From Microcyclospora pomicola (Eukaryota > Ascomycota > Dothideomycetes > Capnodiales), in contig NHNY01000023.1 in the NCBI GenBank assembly GCA_002786065.1, forward strand, positions 310,001-374,000: a DNA stretch of 64,000 bases, in the 5' to 3' direction. Below are positions 11,722-22,674 of this stretch, in pieces; the stretch's first letter is position 1; each line of letters begins with the position of its first letter. Under the pieces are notes generated by a model. It saw only the letters and a program-made list of their open reading frames with translations. It did no database searches and was not told where the DNA came from. The translations under genes and the position numbers were made by a program.

Positions 11722-13486
11722 ATGTACATCTCCATGGCGTTCATGAGTCTGGCCCTCGTCATTCCTTGCTCCTACGCCGCAACGGCAGCGCAGTGGCGGA
11801 GTAGAAGCATCTATCAAATCATGACAGATCGCTTCGCCCGTACAGATGGCAGTACCACTGCAGAGTGCGATACTGCGGACTTGAGATACTGTGGCGGCTC
11901 CTACGCGGGCATCATCAACAAGCTCGACTACATCCAGGGCATGGGTTTCGATGCGATCTGGATCTCACCGATCACTCAACAGATTGATCGGCCTTCCAGC
12001 TACCACGGATACTGGCAGGACGACATCAACGCTCTGAACAATGCTTACGGTACGGAGAATGATCTGCTAGCGTTGTCAACAGCCCTACATGCTCGTGATA
12101 TGGTGAGTTTAGACGATATGTCTCGAGCTGCTGTTCTTCGTGCTTCAAGCAATTGACAAGTACATGAATCTAGTATCTCATGGTTGATGTTGTCGTCAAC
12201 CATTTCGCGTACGATAGTTCTTCGCCTTCGGACGTTGAATTCTCGACACTCAAACCATTCAACAATCAGAAATACTTCCATTCTTACTGTACGATCGACT
12301 ACAGTGACTACACCAATGCGGTAAGTCTGACTCGGATGGTACGCCCAGAATTGTCCCACCTTACCCAGTATGCTGACTCCCTGTCAGACGCAGCTTGACA
12401 ACTGCTGGACGGGCTCTGAGAATCCACCACTACCCGATCTACGCACCGAGGACTCTGACGTTAAAGCTCTGTGGTACAACTGGATCGCGAAGACAATCTC
12501 GAAGTACAAGATCGACGGGATCCGCTTGGACAGCGCGATGATGGTCGACACGGGGTTCTGGTCAGGATTCCAGGCCGCGGCTGGAGTCTATCTAATCAGT
12601 GAGATCTATGAGTATGACTCTGCTTGGGTGTGCGGCTTCCAGAATTACCTAGAGGGGATACTGAACTACCCATTGTAAGTACTGATGGCATGGGATCACA
12701 TCATCGTGTCCTTCAAACAGAATTGTTCCAACTTTTACTAAAACAACACTGTACAGGTACCAGCCTTTGAGAAAGGCGTTTGAAACCACCTCCGGCTCGC
12801 TTGAGGACCTCGCCACCGCAATGAGTGAGATCAACTCAGCATGCCGTAGTACAAGCTTGTTGGGCACATTCAGCGAGAATCACGACAACCCACGGTTCGC
12901 CTATGTGACACCAGACATGGCGCTTGCGCAGAATATCGTCGCGTTCACCATGCTGAACGATGGAATCCCCATCATCTATCAAGGGCAGGAACAGCATTAC
13001 TCTGCAGCAGGAACCGACAGCACAGGAACCGACCCGTTCAACCGCGAGGCTTTGTGGTTATCAGGCTATTCTAAAGACGCCACGCTGTACCAGCTCATCG
13101 GCAGACTCAATGCGGCCCGCAAGCACGCGGCGAACGAAGGCGAGTCCTACCTCAAGTCGCAGAGCAAGACATTACAGACAAGCACAGGGTGGATGGCGAT
13201 GCGCAAAGGCAAGATGGTCATGGTGTTGACGAACGAGGGTGCTAGTGCCGGCAGTTCGACTGCTGAGTTTGCTTCGAATTATAGCGCTTCCGTTCACCTC
13301 ACGGAGATACCGACGTGCCACACCCTCACCGTGGATGGCTCTGGTAAGATGCATGTGGCAATGGCCGGAGGCTTACCGCGAGTCTACTACCCTACCGACA
13401 GCATTGGAAGCCTCTGTGGGAACAAGAAGCGCACTATCATGCCGGACCGAGTCACGCAAAACCGCTGGAATCGCGGAGTAGTATGA
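11722..13486 (+). CDS. secreted GH13 alpha-amylase with altered region II
   Basis: Four exons (11722-12102, 12174-12320, 12388-12674, 12757-13486) with introns of 71, 67 and 82 bp give 514 residues, about the size of TAKA-amylase. A hydrophobic N-terminus ([19 protein letters not shown]) predicts secretion. The GH13 regions are in order: [16 protein letters not shown] (nucleophile Asp224), LISEIYEYD (acid/base Glu248) and [10 protein letters not shown] (Asp315), so the catalytic triad for cleaving alpha-1,4-glucan is complete. In region II the Lys-His pair that follows the nucleophile in TAKA-type enzymes is Met227-Met228. Those residues contact glucose in the acceptor subsites, so product range or substrate may differ. 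The frame extends three codons upstream only to a TTG, so the ATG at 11722 is taken as the start. Confidence 0.93.
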
Positions 13487-13926
13487 CAGGCCAGCCCTTT
13501 GCACACGAAATGACTCGGTTCGTGTTGCACTCGTACCTTCGACCTGGAAGCATTTCAACTTTTGCATTACCTGGGAGCTTTGTCCTGATATGTTTCATTA
13601 GTGTATGCGGAAATGAGCCACGAGTGTCATGAATCTACGGCCTCTTGCATGACTTGTATAGTTTGCCAGCTGGATAATATGTATGACCTGTCCATATACC
13701 TCACCTGTTGTTTGGCCGTCGATCAGAATATTCGTAATGTGTTCATATTCAAATAGTTCCAGCTTTTGAGAGGACAGTAGACGGACTCCCCTATGACGTG
13801 TTTGCATGTGATGTGTGCCCCGCAAAACATGTCCCACCAACAGCGTCCACGTTATTCGAGGCTACAGACAACCACAGCGCTTCACGATCACAGCAGCACC
13901 AACAGTCTCTCGAACAGATTACCAAA
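13487..13926. other. intergenic, amylase 3' side and GET3 promoter
   Basis: 440 bp between two plus-strand genes. It should contain the amylase 3' UTR and the GET3 promoter. I see no further gene. Confidence 0.6.
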
Positions 13927-14997
13927 ATGGCAGACGAAGAAATGGAGCCCTCGCTCCGCCCCATCCTCGAGCAAAAGTCGCTGAAATGGATCTTCGTCGG
14001 CGGCAAAGGCGGCGTCGGCAAGACCACCACCTCCTGCTCTCTCGCGGTGCAAATGGCCAAAGCCCGCAAGTCCGTCCTGCTCATCTCGACCGATCCGGCG
14101 CACAACCTGTCGGACGCGTTCGGGATGAAGTTTGGCAAGGATGCGCGGCCAGTCACGGGCGTGCCGGGTCTTGCAGCTATGGAAATCGACCCCAACGGCA
14201 GCATCAACGACCTCATCTCGGCGGGTGGCGATGATGCGCAGGAAGCTATGGCCGGGCTGGGCGGTGTCGGAAGCATGTTCCAGGATATGGCGTTCAGCAT
14301 CCCTGGTGTGGACGAGGCGATGAGTTTTGCGGAGGTGCTGAAACAGGTGAAGGGGATGGAGTACGAGGTCATCATCTTCGATACCGCGCCCACCGGCCAC
14401 ACTCTGCGTTTCTTACAGTTCCCCACGGTCTTGGAGAAGGCGTTGGAGAAGCTCAGTCAATTGAGCCAGCAATTCGGCGGCATGATTGGGAACTTGGTCA
14501 ATGCGAGAGGTGGCCTGCCCAATGGCCAGAGCTTCGATGATGTGTTGCAGCGGATGGAGGAGCTGCGCAATACGATTGGCGACGTCAACAAGCAGTTCAA
14601 GAACCCGGACCTTACTACGTGAGTCTTGCTTTGGACTACCAAACCTGCCGCGACCTCGCTAACCCATGCGTATACCTACAGCTTCGTCCCCGTTCTGATC
14701 CCCGAATTCCTCTCCCTCTACGAGACCGAACGCATGATCCAGGAGCTCGGCAGCTACGAGATCGACACCCACGCCATGGTGGTGAATCAGCTCCTGTTCC
14801 CCAAGCAGGACAACCCGTGCGAGCAGTGTAACTCGCGCCGCAAGATGCAGAAGAAATACCTCGAGCAGATCGACGATCTGTACGGTGAAGACTTCAACGT
14901 CGTCAAGATGCCCCTGCTGACCGAGGAGGTCCGCGGCGTGGAAAGCATTTCGAAGTTCAGCGAGATGCTCGTCAAGCCGTACCAGCCTCCGGCGTAG
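13927..14997 (+). CDS. GET3: Get3, ATPase of the tail-anchored protein insertion pathway
   Basis: Exons 13927-14618 and 14682-14997 with a 63-bp intron (14619-14681) give 335 residues. Get3 is the cytosolic homodimeric ATPase that carries tail-anchored membrane proteins to the Get1/Get2 receptor at the ER. The deviant P-loop GGKGGVGKT is at residues 25-33, followed by STDPAHN (switch I region) and [10 protein letters not shown] (switch II). The zinc-binding Cys277-x-x-Cys280 pair (CEQC) forms the dimer interface in eukaryotic Get3 and separates it from bacterial ArsA. The splice rejoins [22 protein letters not shown] without loss. Length matches the family. The open frame runs further 5' in the same phase, but the ATG at 13927 gives the conserved start. 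Confidence 0.96.
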
Positions 14998-15670
14998 CGG
15001 GGGGTGCTCTGTCTTTGGTAGCTCGCTAGATGCTGAAGTTAGGATATATTGCATTATTATGGCGTGGAACATGACGAAACACGAGAGACGTCGAAACGAG
15101 CGTGGGTGAGCGTGGCGTTTAGGAGAATCGATGATGAACCACGAACTTCATTGGTGTGTTGTTGCGAGAGTTGCAAGCTTGCTGCCGAATGGAGCCTCTC
15201 TTGCCCGCTGGGTTACTTGTTAGTAAGCTCACGGCTGTGTGGTATGAGTTACGCGGATATATATGCTCCAATGTACCCAAAATACGAAAGTACTTCTTAG
15301 ATCTGCACCACTTCTTGACGCCTTGCTAGCTGAGTGGCACTTCGTTGGCCACCGAATGCCTCATTGGAGCCGACAAGTCGGCATTGAGCATTCCAGCCTC
15401 GCAATGAGTGCAGATGTCGCAAAGATAGTCCGGCAGCATCGACGTGTCTGTTTAGATAAGCCGGAGCAAAGAAATGGAGCAATTGCGCCGGGGTAACATT
15501 GCCAGACAACGGATTCGCATTCTATCGAGGAGCATTTTTAGATCATTACCATTTCATCACACAAGTCATCCCGATTCCCCGCGAACGCCTGGACTCGTAA
15601 AGGCCCTCGTGATCTTTCCAAGCCAAAACAGAAACAGAGTCGCTTCGCTCACGGTCAAAACAAGATTGCT
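14998..15670. other. intergenic, convergent 3' ends
   Basis: 673 bp between the stops of GET3 and the SH3 protein gene. I see no coding exon, repeat or RNA motif here. Confidence 0.55.
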
Positions 15671-16601
15671 CTAGAAAATGCTGTTTACGATGTTTCTGTC
15701 ATGAACAAGTCAGCATTGAATACAAGAATGTCACGGATCGTGAGAGGGGGAAGTGAACTGACCCTCCAATCGTCGCGCCAGCACCGAATATGGCCGCGTT
15801 TCCAAGTTTCTTGCCGAACTTCTTGCCCATTTCCTGCAGTCGGAGGTTAGCATCGAGTACACATCATGAAATCCACATCTGTCGAGGTGCAGCAGCACTC
15901 ACCTGGCCCTTGCCGGGGACTTTGCCCTCGCCGTTTCCAGCCCCAGACACCGCAAGCGGCATGTTGCCGTAGTTGTTGCCCGTGCTGGCCGCGCCCGCGG
16001 GTGCAGCGCCCTTGTCCTCCACCACCTTGACGTAGGAGCGCGGGAAGATGCCCTCGCGGCCGGTGCGCACTGATTTGCCCTTCCACCATTCGGCGTTCAT
16101 GTACTCGGTCACGGAGATCTGGTCGTTGGGCTGGAGCTCGAGGTCGCCGGCGTCGGTCGAAGTGTATGCGTAGAGCGCCGTGGCGGTGGCAAGCGGGGGC
16201 CAGTTGGCGGCGGGCGGAGGGGAGTTGTACGCCGGCGGGGGCTGGGGAGTGTTGTTTTGGCCGTTGAAGTATGCGCTGTCGTTCTTCTCGTTGTAGCCGC
16301 CGTTGTTGAGGTTGAGGTTGTTCATGGGCGAGGTGGGCGGTTGAGGCGCGCCCGCGGTGGGGAGAGCGGTGGGCACTGCACCCACTGAGATGGGAGCATG
16401 GAGGGCGGTCTGCGCGGGAATCGTCGTGAGGATCTCGGAGAGCGTCTGTGGGCTGATCACAGCGGCATCGCAGAGGTATTCGAGTTCCTGAGAGAGGCGC
16501 GGAGGTTAGTACGTGAGGCTGCGCTGCGCCGTTGGTAGACCTACAGCTTTGATGGTCCTGATCGACCGGTTGATCATGGCAGTATTCATGTCCTGCGCCA
16601 T
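15671..16601 (-). CDS. SH3-domain protein of the Lsb1/Pin3 type
   Basis: Four exons (16601-16545, 16487-15903, 15833-15763, 15695-15671) with introns of 57, 69 and 67 bp give 245 residues. Yeast Lsb1/Pin3 bind the actin nucleation promoter Las17 and act in endocytosis and prion maintenance. The conserved N-terminal block MAQDMNTAMINRSIRTIKA-ELEYLCDAA appears only after the first splice. A proline-rich linker precedes one SH3 domain (ALYAYTSTDAGDLELQPND to GIFPRSYVKVVE). The last two small exons encode a Gly/Ala/Lys-rich tail (KKFGKKLGNAAIFGAGATIG) ending NIVNSIF, typical of the filamentous-fungal proteins. The third intron uses a GTCAGT donor, weaker than its neighbours. Orthology is inferred from domain order, so no symbol is given. 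Confidence 0.88.
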
Positions 16602-17094
16602 CTTGATAGTAATGTGAGTCTGTAGAGTCTGAACAAGAAGTCAAGGTAATCTCCACAAATGCTGGCAATGTGTAGGTGAGGGAGAGACTTGTAGGATCGC
16701 TACTTGCATGTGCATGCCGTCTGGGCGCGCTGACGACAAATTGTGGCTGTGACTTGCCTCCGACGACCTCACCTCTACTCTCATGGCGACATCGTCAACT
16801 CCCCTACCAACCACCCGGATGATCTGGTGATCTTGATTGATGCAAGTAAGTATTTCTCCACCATCGTAAGAATCATGTAGCAAGCCGATAATACGCTATA
16901 GTACTGACTACAATAATCAAGCTGCTAACTACAATGATCACAAACGAAGTTGGCTCTCCATAACGCGGAAACGGTCTCTCAGTGTCGGGCGGAGATTCGA
17001 GGAATAGCGATGATCGAGCGAACTTTGTAGACATGCTTTGCCACGAATACAACATCTAAAGCATAACTATGTACAACAAGACCTAGGTAGACAT
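16602..17094. other. intergenic, SH3 gene promoter and MRC1 3' side
   Basis: 493 bp between two minus-strand genes. It should hold the SH3 gene promoter and the MRC1 3' UTR. No gene or repeat seen. Confidence 0.55.
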
Positions 17095-20000
17095 CTATTC
17101 GAAACTCCCGTTCAGGTTCCCACCAAGCATACCTCCGCTCTGTTGGCGCCTGATCCCGGCTATCTTTCTAGTGTTCTCCTCCCGTCTGCGTTTACTTGCC
17201 TCGACGATGGCCTTGTGTTCCTCCGCTCGAGCCTGATATGCGAGTGAAGACTTCTTACTACCACCCATCCTGACACCACTGCCAGTGCTACTGGCACTGT
17301 TCTCGCGCGAAAGAGTCGAGACGCCTCGATCGCTGGCTGATGTCACCCGGCGTAATAGTGATGGCGTTCTGGAAATACCCGAACCAGGAGCACTGGCCGC
17401 CCACGCACTTCGGCTGCTTGTGCTTCCGTCGGACGATGAGCTCGCGCTCCGCTTCAGACTGAGGCGATCAACTATAGCTGGCTTCGTACGGCGCTGAGAC
17501 GCCGGTAGCCTTGGCGGTGGCATGATCTGAGAGTCTAACGATACTAGATCTGGGGCGTAACCACCGTCGTTTTGCCGTGCCTGTTCCCGGCTTTGTGAGT
17601 CTTCGTCACTTTCGTGATCCTCGAAGTCTGCTCCAAACTCATCGACCTCATCAGATTCGGGCTCGTCCTGAAGCATTGAGGGTCCGAACAAGGCGACATC
17701 AGGTTCCTCTAGCAGGAAGCTGACGGACTCCTTCACTTCAAGAAGCGACGCCGGTTTTCGAAGGGCCGATGCTGCAGTGCGACGCTGCTTGGCTGGTGGT
17801 CGTTCCTGCTCATGTTCGTTTCCGTCTGCAAGCCGTCGCTTGTTGCCACTCGTCTCTTGTAGCACTGTGGATGTGACCGGTGTCGACTCTATGCCCTGCT
17901 GAGACTCTTCCTGGGTTGCATTTGCAGGGGCTTCCTCATCTTCAGAGTTGTCGAGAAGATCATCATCGCGATCGTCGTCTGCAATGGCTTTCAGAAAAGC
18001 ATCTTTGCCCTTGTTCGGCTTACCCTCAACAAGACTGGCAATATTGTCATCTTGCAGCAACAGCTTCCTCTTCCGAGCTTCCTCACGCTGCCTCAGCTGC
18101 CGTCTTCGCATGGCGACCTCATCCTCGTCCTCATCCAGGTCAAACATATTTGCTTGTTTACGACGTAATGCACCAGTCGTCAGATCTTTGTACAGTTTCG
18201 TGGTAGCGGCTTCGTCAGCGACGCGCTGTTTCTCTGCATATACAGCCGCAAGCTGTCGCTCGTCCACGTCCACGTGGCCTTCATCGATCATGGCTTTATC
18301 TTCTTCGGTCTCAGGCGCGACGTAATCGTCACCACCTAGACCGGTGTACTCATCCTCGGATTCCTCGGCCTGCTCATCCATCATGCCCTTCATTTCTTTC
18401 TGTGCCTCTGCCCGTTCGGCATGAGTCAATGCCTCCTTCCTCAGCCGAGCCATCTCGCGGAATGCGTCCGACTTCTTTGCCTGTGATGCTACATTTCCGA
18501 GTAGGTATTGTTCTATTGGCTCGTCCTCATCGCTTTCCTCGGGCATAATTTGTCGACGCAACAGACGGCCTCGCCGAGGGACAATGGATGGTACTGGTGA
18601 TTCACTGACACGCATCATGACGGTAGATTGCGTAGTGTTGTCCTGTGTCGTATCGTTGCCCATGGTATTGGCGAAGACTGCCATGGTTGGAGTCGGCAAG
18701 CCAGCATCCTGCGTAGGTTCCCAGCCAGGAGTCTCGGTAAGACCGGATGTTCCTCGAGTCAGCGCATGTACAGGAGTCGCGGGTGGCTGGGTCTCAGCTG
18801 GCTGAGTCTCCCAGTCAAGTGCTATTCGTTGACTTTCTGCTACCTGACTTCCCTGGAAAGCACTAGCTTGACTGTCTGCATCCTGGAAAAGCATGGTGGG
18901 TGGCAAGGATGATAGTGAGGAAGGTGCGATGCGGCGGAGCATGTCGAACGAATCTTCCTGAGTAAACTGGGTCGGCGTTCGCATAGTCGCATTGAAAGCC
19001 TGTGTCGGGCTCATGAGGGTGGTATCTGCAGCAAATCCGAACGCAGCGAATGGGTCTTCCGCAGCACCGATCTGTTCGCTCGTGGTCGATTTTGGCACAG
19101 CCATCGCTTCAAGATCCTGATCCTCGTTCTCATCCTCATCGTCGTCCACTATGACTCTCGACCGTTTGGGATTTCGAGAAAATTGTGGCGGCTCTGGAGA
19201 CGCTGCATCCGAAGCGGATCCTGGCACAGAAAGATTGTTCTCTCCGTCCAATGCTAGATCGATTTCTCCATTTTGGTCTTCGGCTTCATCACCACTCGAT
19301 TCCTCGGCGTCTTCATCAATAAGCTCGTTTTCCTCATCCTCATGGCCGTCGGCCATCTCTTCGTTTTCACTACCCGATGCGACATATTCGTCATCTTCAC
19401 TTTCATCATCGCTCGCATCTACCCCACCTTCACCGTTCGCCGCCCTCAGTGCGGCTTTCTCGGCCTTTCGCAGTGTTTCGGCATCACTGCGAGCTTTCTC
19501 CAGCAGACTCTCAAATGCTTCGGCTTCACGCTCACGTTCTTCTGTTGTCTGAACCTCGATTCCCTTGGCTTTGAGTTCCGCAATCCGTTCGAGTTGTTCT
19601 TGGCGCGCCTGTTCCTTGGCACGTCTGCGTAGCTGTATCTCCACTGCAGCTACATTCGTGGAAGGCTGTGCACCCCTCTTTCTTGGCATTTCATCGTATG
19701 CGCCGATTCGGGAGAGGTGCTGGAGGGCATGAAGAGCCTTAGACTGATTGCCGGCCTTCCCTGGAACACGAGCCGTGGAGAAGTGCTTCAGTCGTTTGGA
19801 TTGATGGCCAACGATATCCAAGTCATCGTCACTGTCGTTATCATCTCGTCTGAGCGTGGTCGATTTTTCAGGTCGGGCCAATTTCAGGATCTTGCTATCC
19901 GGCTTAACCAAGTCCTTCGTCGAAGCTTGTACAGATGCTTTCGACACTGGCTGGGAACTGCGTAGGATCTCTCCAATATCTGGCAAATCTTCGCCATCGA

Positions 20001-21081
20001 CGACCATGGCATTAAGGCTTGCGATACTATCCTCTCGGACAGGGACAAAGCGACTAAGCGCGCCTTGCTCTACCAAAGCCTTCTGTCTATCAAAAGGTGT
20101 TGGAGGGCTTGATGGAGGTGTGCTGACTGGCTCTCGTGGTTCTGGTCCGTCGCTGCTTGGAGCCGAAGAACCAGATGCGTCTGCTGGAGGGGCAACGCTC
20201 TGGGGTTGTCTCCGAGCGTTGAATCGTGCGAGAAGATCTGATGTGGTGAACCTCTTCCGAACTTTCATTTGATGCGCGAGGGCCTGCTGTCGTGCAATCC
20301 GTTGCGTCTCTCGCTCCATTTCCAACATTGCTCTCTTGCTGGCCTTACGGGTTGGACGGGCAGCGTCAGACATGATGCGTTCGATCTCCGGATCAGCCTC
20401 TTGGTGGTCGTCGCCTTCATCCTCACTTCCTCCTCCCGTGGTGGCGTTGAGGCGTCCTTGCCGCTCCTCTTCTTCGCGCTGCATGCGTTCCTTTCGCTTT
20501 TGTGCTACAAGCTCAGCAAGTTTTGCCCTGCTGCCGAAAGGATTGTCAGGCAGCGTTTCCTCATCGTCTTCGTCGATCTCGCCATGGCCAGTGAAGGATT
20601 TTGCAGGACTGACGAAAAGACCACCTTCGCTAACTACTGGCGATGTAGATGTCGGCTTGGAAGACTTCTTCATCGGTGTTGCAGAGTAGAGGTCTTCATC
20701 GTGATCATCCACGCCACTACTTGCTTGAAGAGGTGGCGACGATGCTTGCCATGTACGGCTAGCATCTCGCTGCTGAAGCATTCGTCTCGCAGCTCTGCCC
20801 ACAGGCTTTCGGACACTCTCGTCGGATTCGTCCCCCGGGCTTGCTTGAGACTCCTGTGCCATTGCCAGCTGATCATCAGCGGAGACGACATTGACGTTCT
20901 TTAAGCCTTGATCCGTGGTTTCTTTGCTAGCGTCGCCGAGAAGCTCGGAATTACCTCTCATCGGTGGAGAAGGTGTTTGTCCATTGTCGATATCAGCCAT
21001 CATTTTCGCGATTTTCGAACGTGGTGTCGAAATCTCCGGAGTGGGCGAGCCAGTCGCTCGGACTGGTGATGAAGAGTCCAT
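17095..21081 (-). CDS. MRC1: Mrc1/claspin, DNA replication checkpoint mediator
   Basis: Intronless gene of 1328 residues with the ATG at 21081. Mrc1 travels with the replisome and, when phosphorylated by the Mec1/ATR kinase, activates the Rad53/Cds1 checkpoint kinase. The protein is mostly disordered and acidic with many short coiled-coil or charged runs. An SQ/TQ cluster lies around residues 690-800 (TPTQF, FTQED, DSQAS, WETQPAETQ, EPTQD, TTQDNTTQ), the expected target of the kinase. The conserved MRC1 domain follows at about 830-980, including RRQIMPEESDEDEP, EDEYTGLGGDDYVAPE and a DNIASLVEGKPNKGKDAFL segment. Length is in the usual range for filamentous fungi. The identification rests on domain layout and the MRC1 block; most of the protein evolves fast. 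Confidence 0.9.
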   Translation of the reverse strand: MDSSSPVRATGSPTPEISTPRSKIAKMMADIDNGQTPSPPMRGNSELLGDASKETTDQGLKNVNVVSADDQLAMAQESQASPGDESDESVRKPVGRAARRMLQQRDASRTWQASSPPLQASSGVDDHDEDLYSATPMKKSSKPTSTSPVVSEGGLFVSPAKSFTGHGEIDEDDEETLPDNPFGSRAKLAELVAQKRKERMQREEEERQGRLNATTGGGSEDEGDDHQEADPEIERIMSDAARPTRKASKRAMLEMERETQRIARQQALAHQMKVRKRFTTSDLLARFNARRQPQSVAPPADASGSSAPSSDGPEPREPVSTPPSSPPTPFDRQKALVEQGALSRFVPVREDSIASLNAMVVDGEDLPDIGEILRSSQPVSKASVQASTKDLVKPDSKILKLARPEKSTTLRRDDNDSDDDLDIVGHQSKRLKHFSTARVPGKAGNQSKALHALQHLSRIGAYDEMPRKRGAQPSTNVAAVEIQLRRRAKEQARQEQLERIAELKAKGIEVQTTEEREREAEAFESLLEKARSDAETLRKAEKAALRAANGEGGVDASDDESEDDEYVASGSENEEMADGHEDEENELIDEDAEESSGDEAEDQNGEIDLALDGENNLSVPGSASDAASPEPPQFSRNPKRSRVIVDDDEDENEDQDLEAMAVPKSTTSEQIGAAEDPFAAFGFAADTTLMSPTQAFNATMRTPTQFTQEDSFDMLRRIAPSSLSSLPPTMLFQDADSQASAFQGSQVAESQRIALDWETQPAETQPPATPVHALTRGTSGLTETPGWEPTQDAGLPTPTMAVFANTMGNDTTQDNTTQSTVMMRVSESPVPSIVPRRGRLLRRQIMPEESDEDEPIEQYLLGNVASQAKKSDAFREMARLRKEALTHAERAEAQKEMKGMMDEQAEESEDEYTGLGGDDYVAPETEEDKAMIDEGHVDVDERQLAAVYAEKQRVADEAATTKLYKDLTTGALRRKQANMFDLDEDEDEVAMRRRQLRQREEARKRKLLLQDDNIASLVEGKPNKGKDAFLKAIADDDRDDDLLDNSEDEEAPANATQEESQQGIESTPVTSTVLQETSGNKRRLADGNEHEQERPPAKQRRTAASALRKPASLLEVKESVSFLLEEPDVALFGPSMLQDEPESDEVDEFGADFEDHESDEDSQSREQARQNDGGYAPDLVSLDSQIMPPPRLPASQRRTKPAIVDRLSLKRSASSSSDGSTSSRSAWAASAPGSGISRTPSLLRRVTSASDRGVSTLSRENSASSTGSGVRMGGSKKSSLAYQARAEEHKAIVEASKRRREENTRKIAGIRRQQSGGMLGGNLNGSFE

Positions 21082-21915
21082 TATGTCGGTGTCCTACGTC
21101 GCGAAGTTTTGACGTGTCCGAGAGGGGCCAGAGCCGCCGGATGCAAGCAAAAGAATAGTAATTTTAGTGAGGCATTCTGAATCGGTCGTCAACTTTATTC
21201 TGTACAGCAGACTGCGATGTGTACCTGTGGAGGTTGCTGAAGTGCGATGTATGTGAGAGGGAAGACAATGGCGGCGGGAGTTGGGCAGCTCTTCACGAAA
21301 GCTGAGGAGACGCGTTCCAGCGCGTCGCGCCATGGTCCGAGCGCCGAGCTTTGGATCGTCGAACGTCATGCTTCACTTCCGCACCACATTCCAGGGCGGA
21401 ATACTCCAACTACATGTCCGGTCATTGCAACAATACCTGTATCGTCGTTGAGTTCAATGATCTGGATACCGCTTACCTGCCAAGAGATGGCTCATCACCA
21501 TGGCTCGCTTGATGGCCTTCGGACTATGATCGGCTACCTTTGCTATACTTGCGACTACCCAAGATCTGCTGTTTGCATCTAGCAAGTACTGTATAAAGTA
21601 CCAACAGCTAAAGCCATCATAGCAGCTCTGATGGCTCTGCGTGGTCCACACGGAGAGATCTAGCAGAGTATGCGGTTGTGCAAAGTAAAACAGCCTAGAC
21701 CATACGTTCACTACCTGTCTGCATACACAATCCTACCTGTCCTCCTCTCAATTTGTCTTCAGGCTCAAAACCCATGAATATATATCGTCTCACAGCATTT
21801 TCATCTCGTCTCATCTTCATATCTCTCTATCATCTCCATCCTCTTCAGTTCTTCGGACTCAAGACCCGAAGAGCAAATCACACCCCGTCACCACTCACGA
21901 GAGCGACCCTACAAC
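21082..21915. other. divergent upstream region of MRC1 and the small membrane protein
   Basis: 834 bp. A pyrimidine-rich run of TCTCATCTTC-like units on the plus strand (about 21795-21850) lies 65-120 bp before the ATG at 21916. It looks like the CT-rich element often found just upstream of fungal transcription starts. Nothing else is recognised. Confidence 0.5.
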
Positions 21916-22316
21916 ATGAGTCCTACCAATTTCATCCGGAAGCATTGCAGTCCTGGGTTCTCCCAGTCGTGTTGGACCGCCGATTCCCCTGGTAAATTCG
22001 ACTACTCTCCCATCCCGGCATAGATCGCTAACCCCTCTCTCCAGAATTCGGTCTTCGAAACGCAAAGGTCGTCGTCCAGCGTTCTCAACAGCCGGACCAG
22101 GGAGATGCGACGATTGAATGGATCGTCTTCGGGCTAGGACTCCTGCTGGTCCTAGCATTCTGCGCAGCAAGCTGGTGGGCGAACAGAGATACCCACTCTG
22201 TGAGCGCTGCCGATGTGGAGAGGCTGCCGCTGGCACATGGCCGTGGAGGTCCAATGAACGAGAAGACTCCGGCGGCTACTTACTTCTACCGCTACGGTTT
22301 TGGTATCCAGTTGTAG
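21916..22316 (+). CDS. small single-pass membrane protein, unknown function
   Basis: Predicted from two exons, 21916-21991 and 22045-22316, with a 53-bp intron (donor GTAAAT, acceptor CTCTCCAG), giving 115 residues. The first exon ends in phase 1 and the second continues the frame cleanly (TADSP-EFGLRNAKVVVQ). The protein has a short Cys-containing N-terminus, then one strong hydrophobic segment at about residues 51-70 (WIVFGLGLLLVLAFCAASWW). A 45-residue hydrophilic tail ends FYRYGFGIQL. No signal peptide cleavage site is evident, so the helix probably acts as anchor. I do not recognise a family. The CT-rich stretch upstream and the open frame through both exons support a real gene, but there is no domain-level evidence. 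Confidence 0.6.
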
Positions 22317-22674
22317 CTGAATCGTACCTGGCCATGGCACTGGATATCCAGGCATGCTCGCTGGGATATGTGTGACTTGGACGGAAAACTACTGCACGAT
22401 CGGTGCAAGAGTATAGTGGTATGAGGCAGTGTTGTTCAAGTTCGGGATTCCGCGATGTCAGCGATGTGAACCTTGAGTACGCTCAGCCTGGCTGGAAATG
22501 GAGTTTGGTCTGCCAAGTATCTCAAGTCAACCTGTTGTGTCGAAGAATTGAACGTGTAGTGTGAGTCTATATGTGTACGGTTCGAAAACGTCAACAAGAC
22601 ATATATGATCAGTATGCATATGCCTAACAGCCTATGCCCAACTACAAGACTGAGCATGCCAAGCGAAGTATAGC
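22317..22674. other. intergenic, convergent 3' ends
   Basis: 358 bp between the stops of the small membrane protein gene and PLD1. I see nothing beyond presumed 3' UTRs. Confidence 0.55.

Noticed and set aside
19151-20904. Plus-strand open frames across MRC1
   Set aside because: They are Ser/Phe/Leu-rich reverse translations of the acidic Mrc1 repeats and have no start context or domains.
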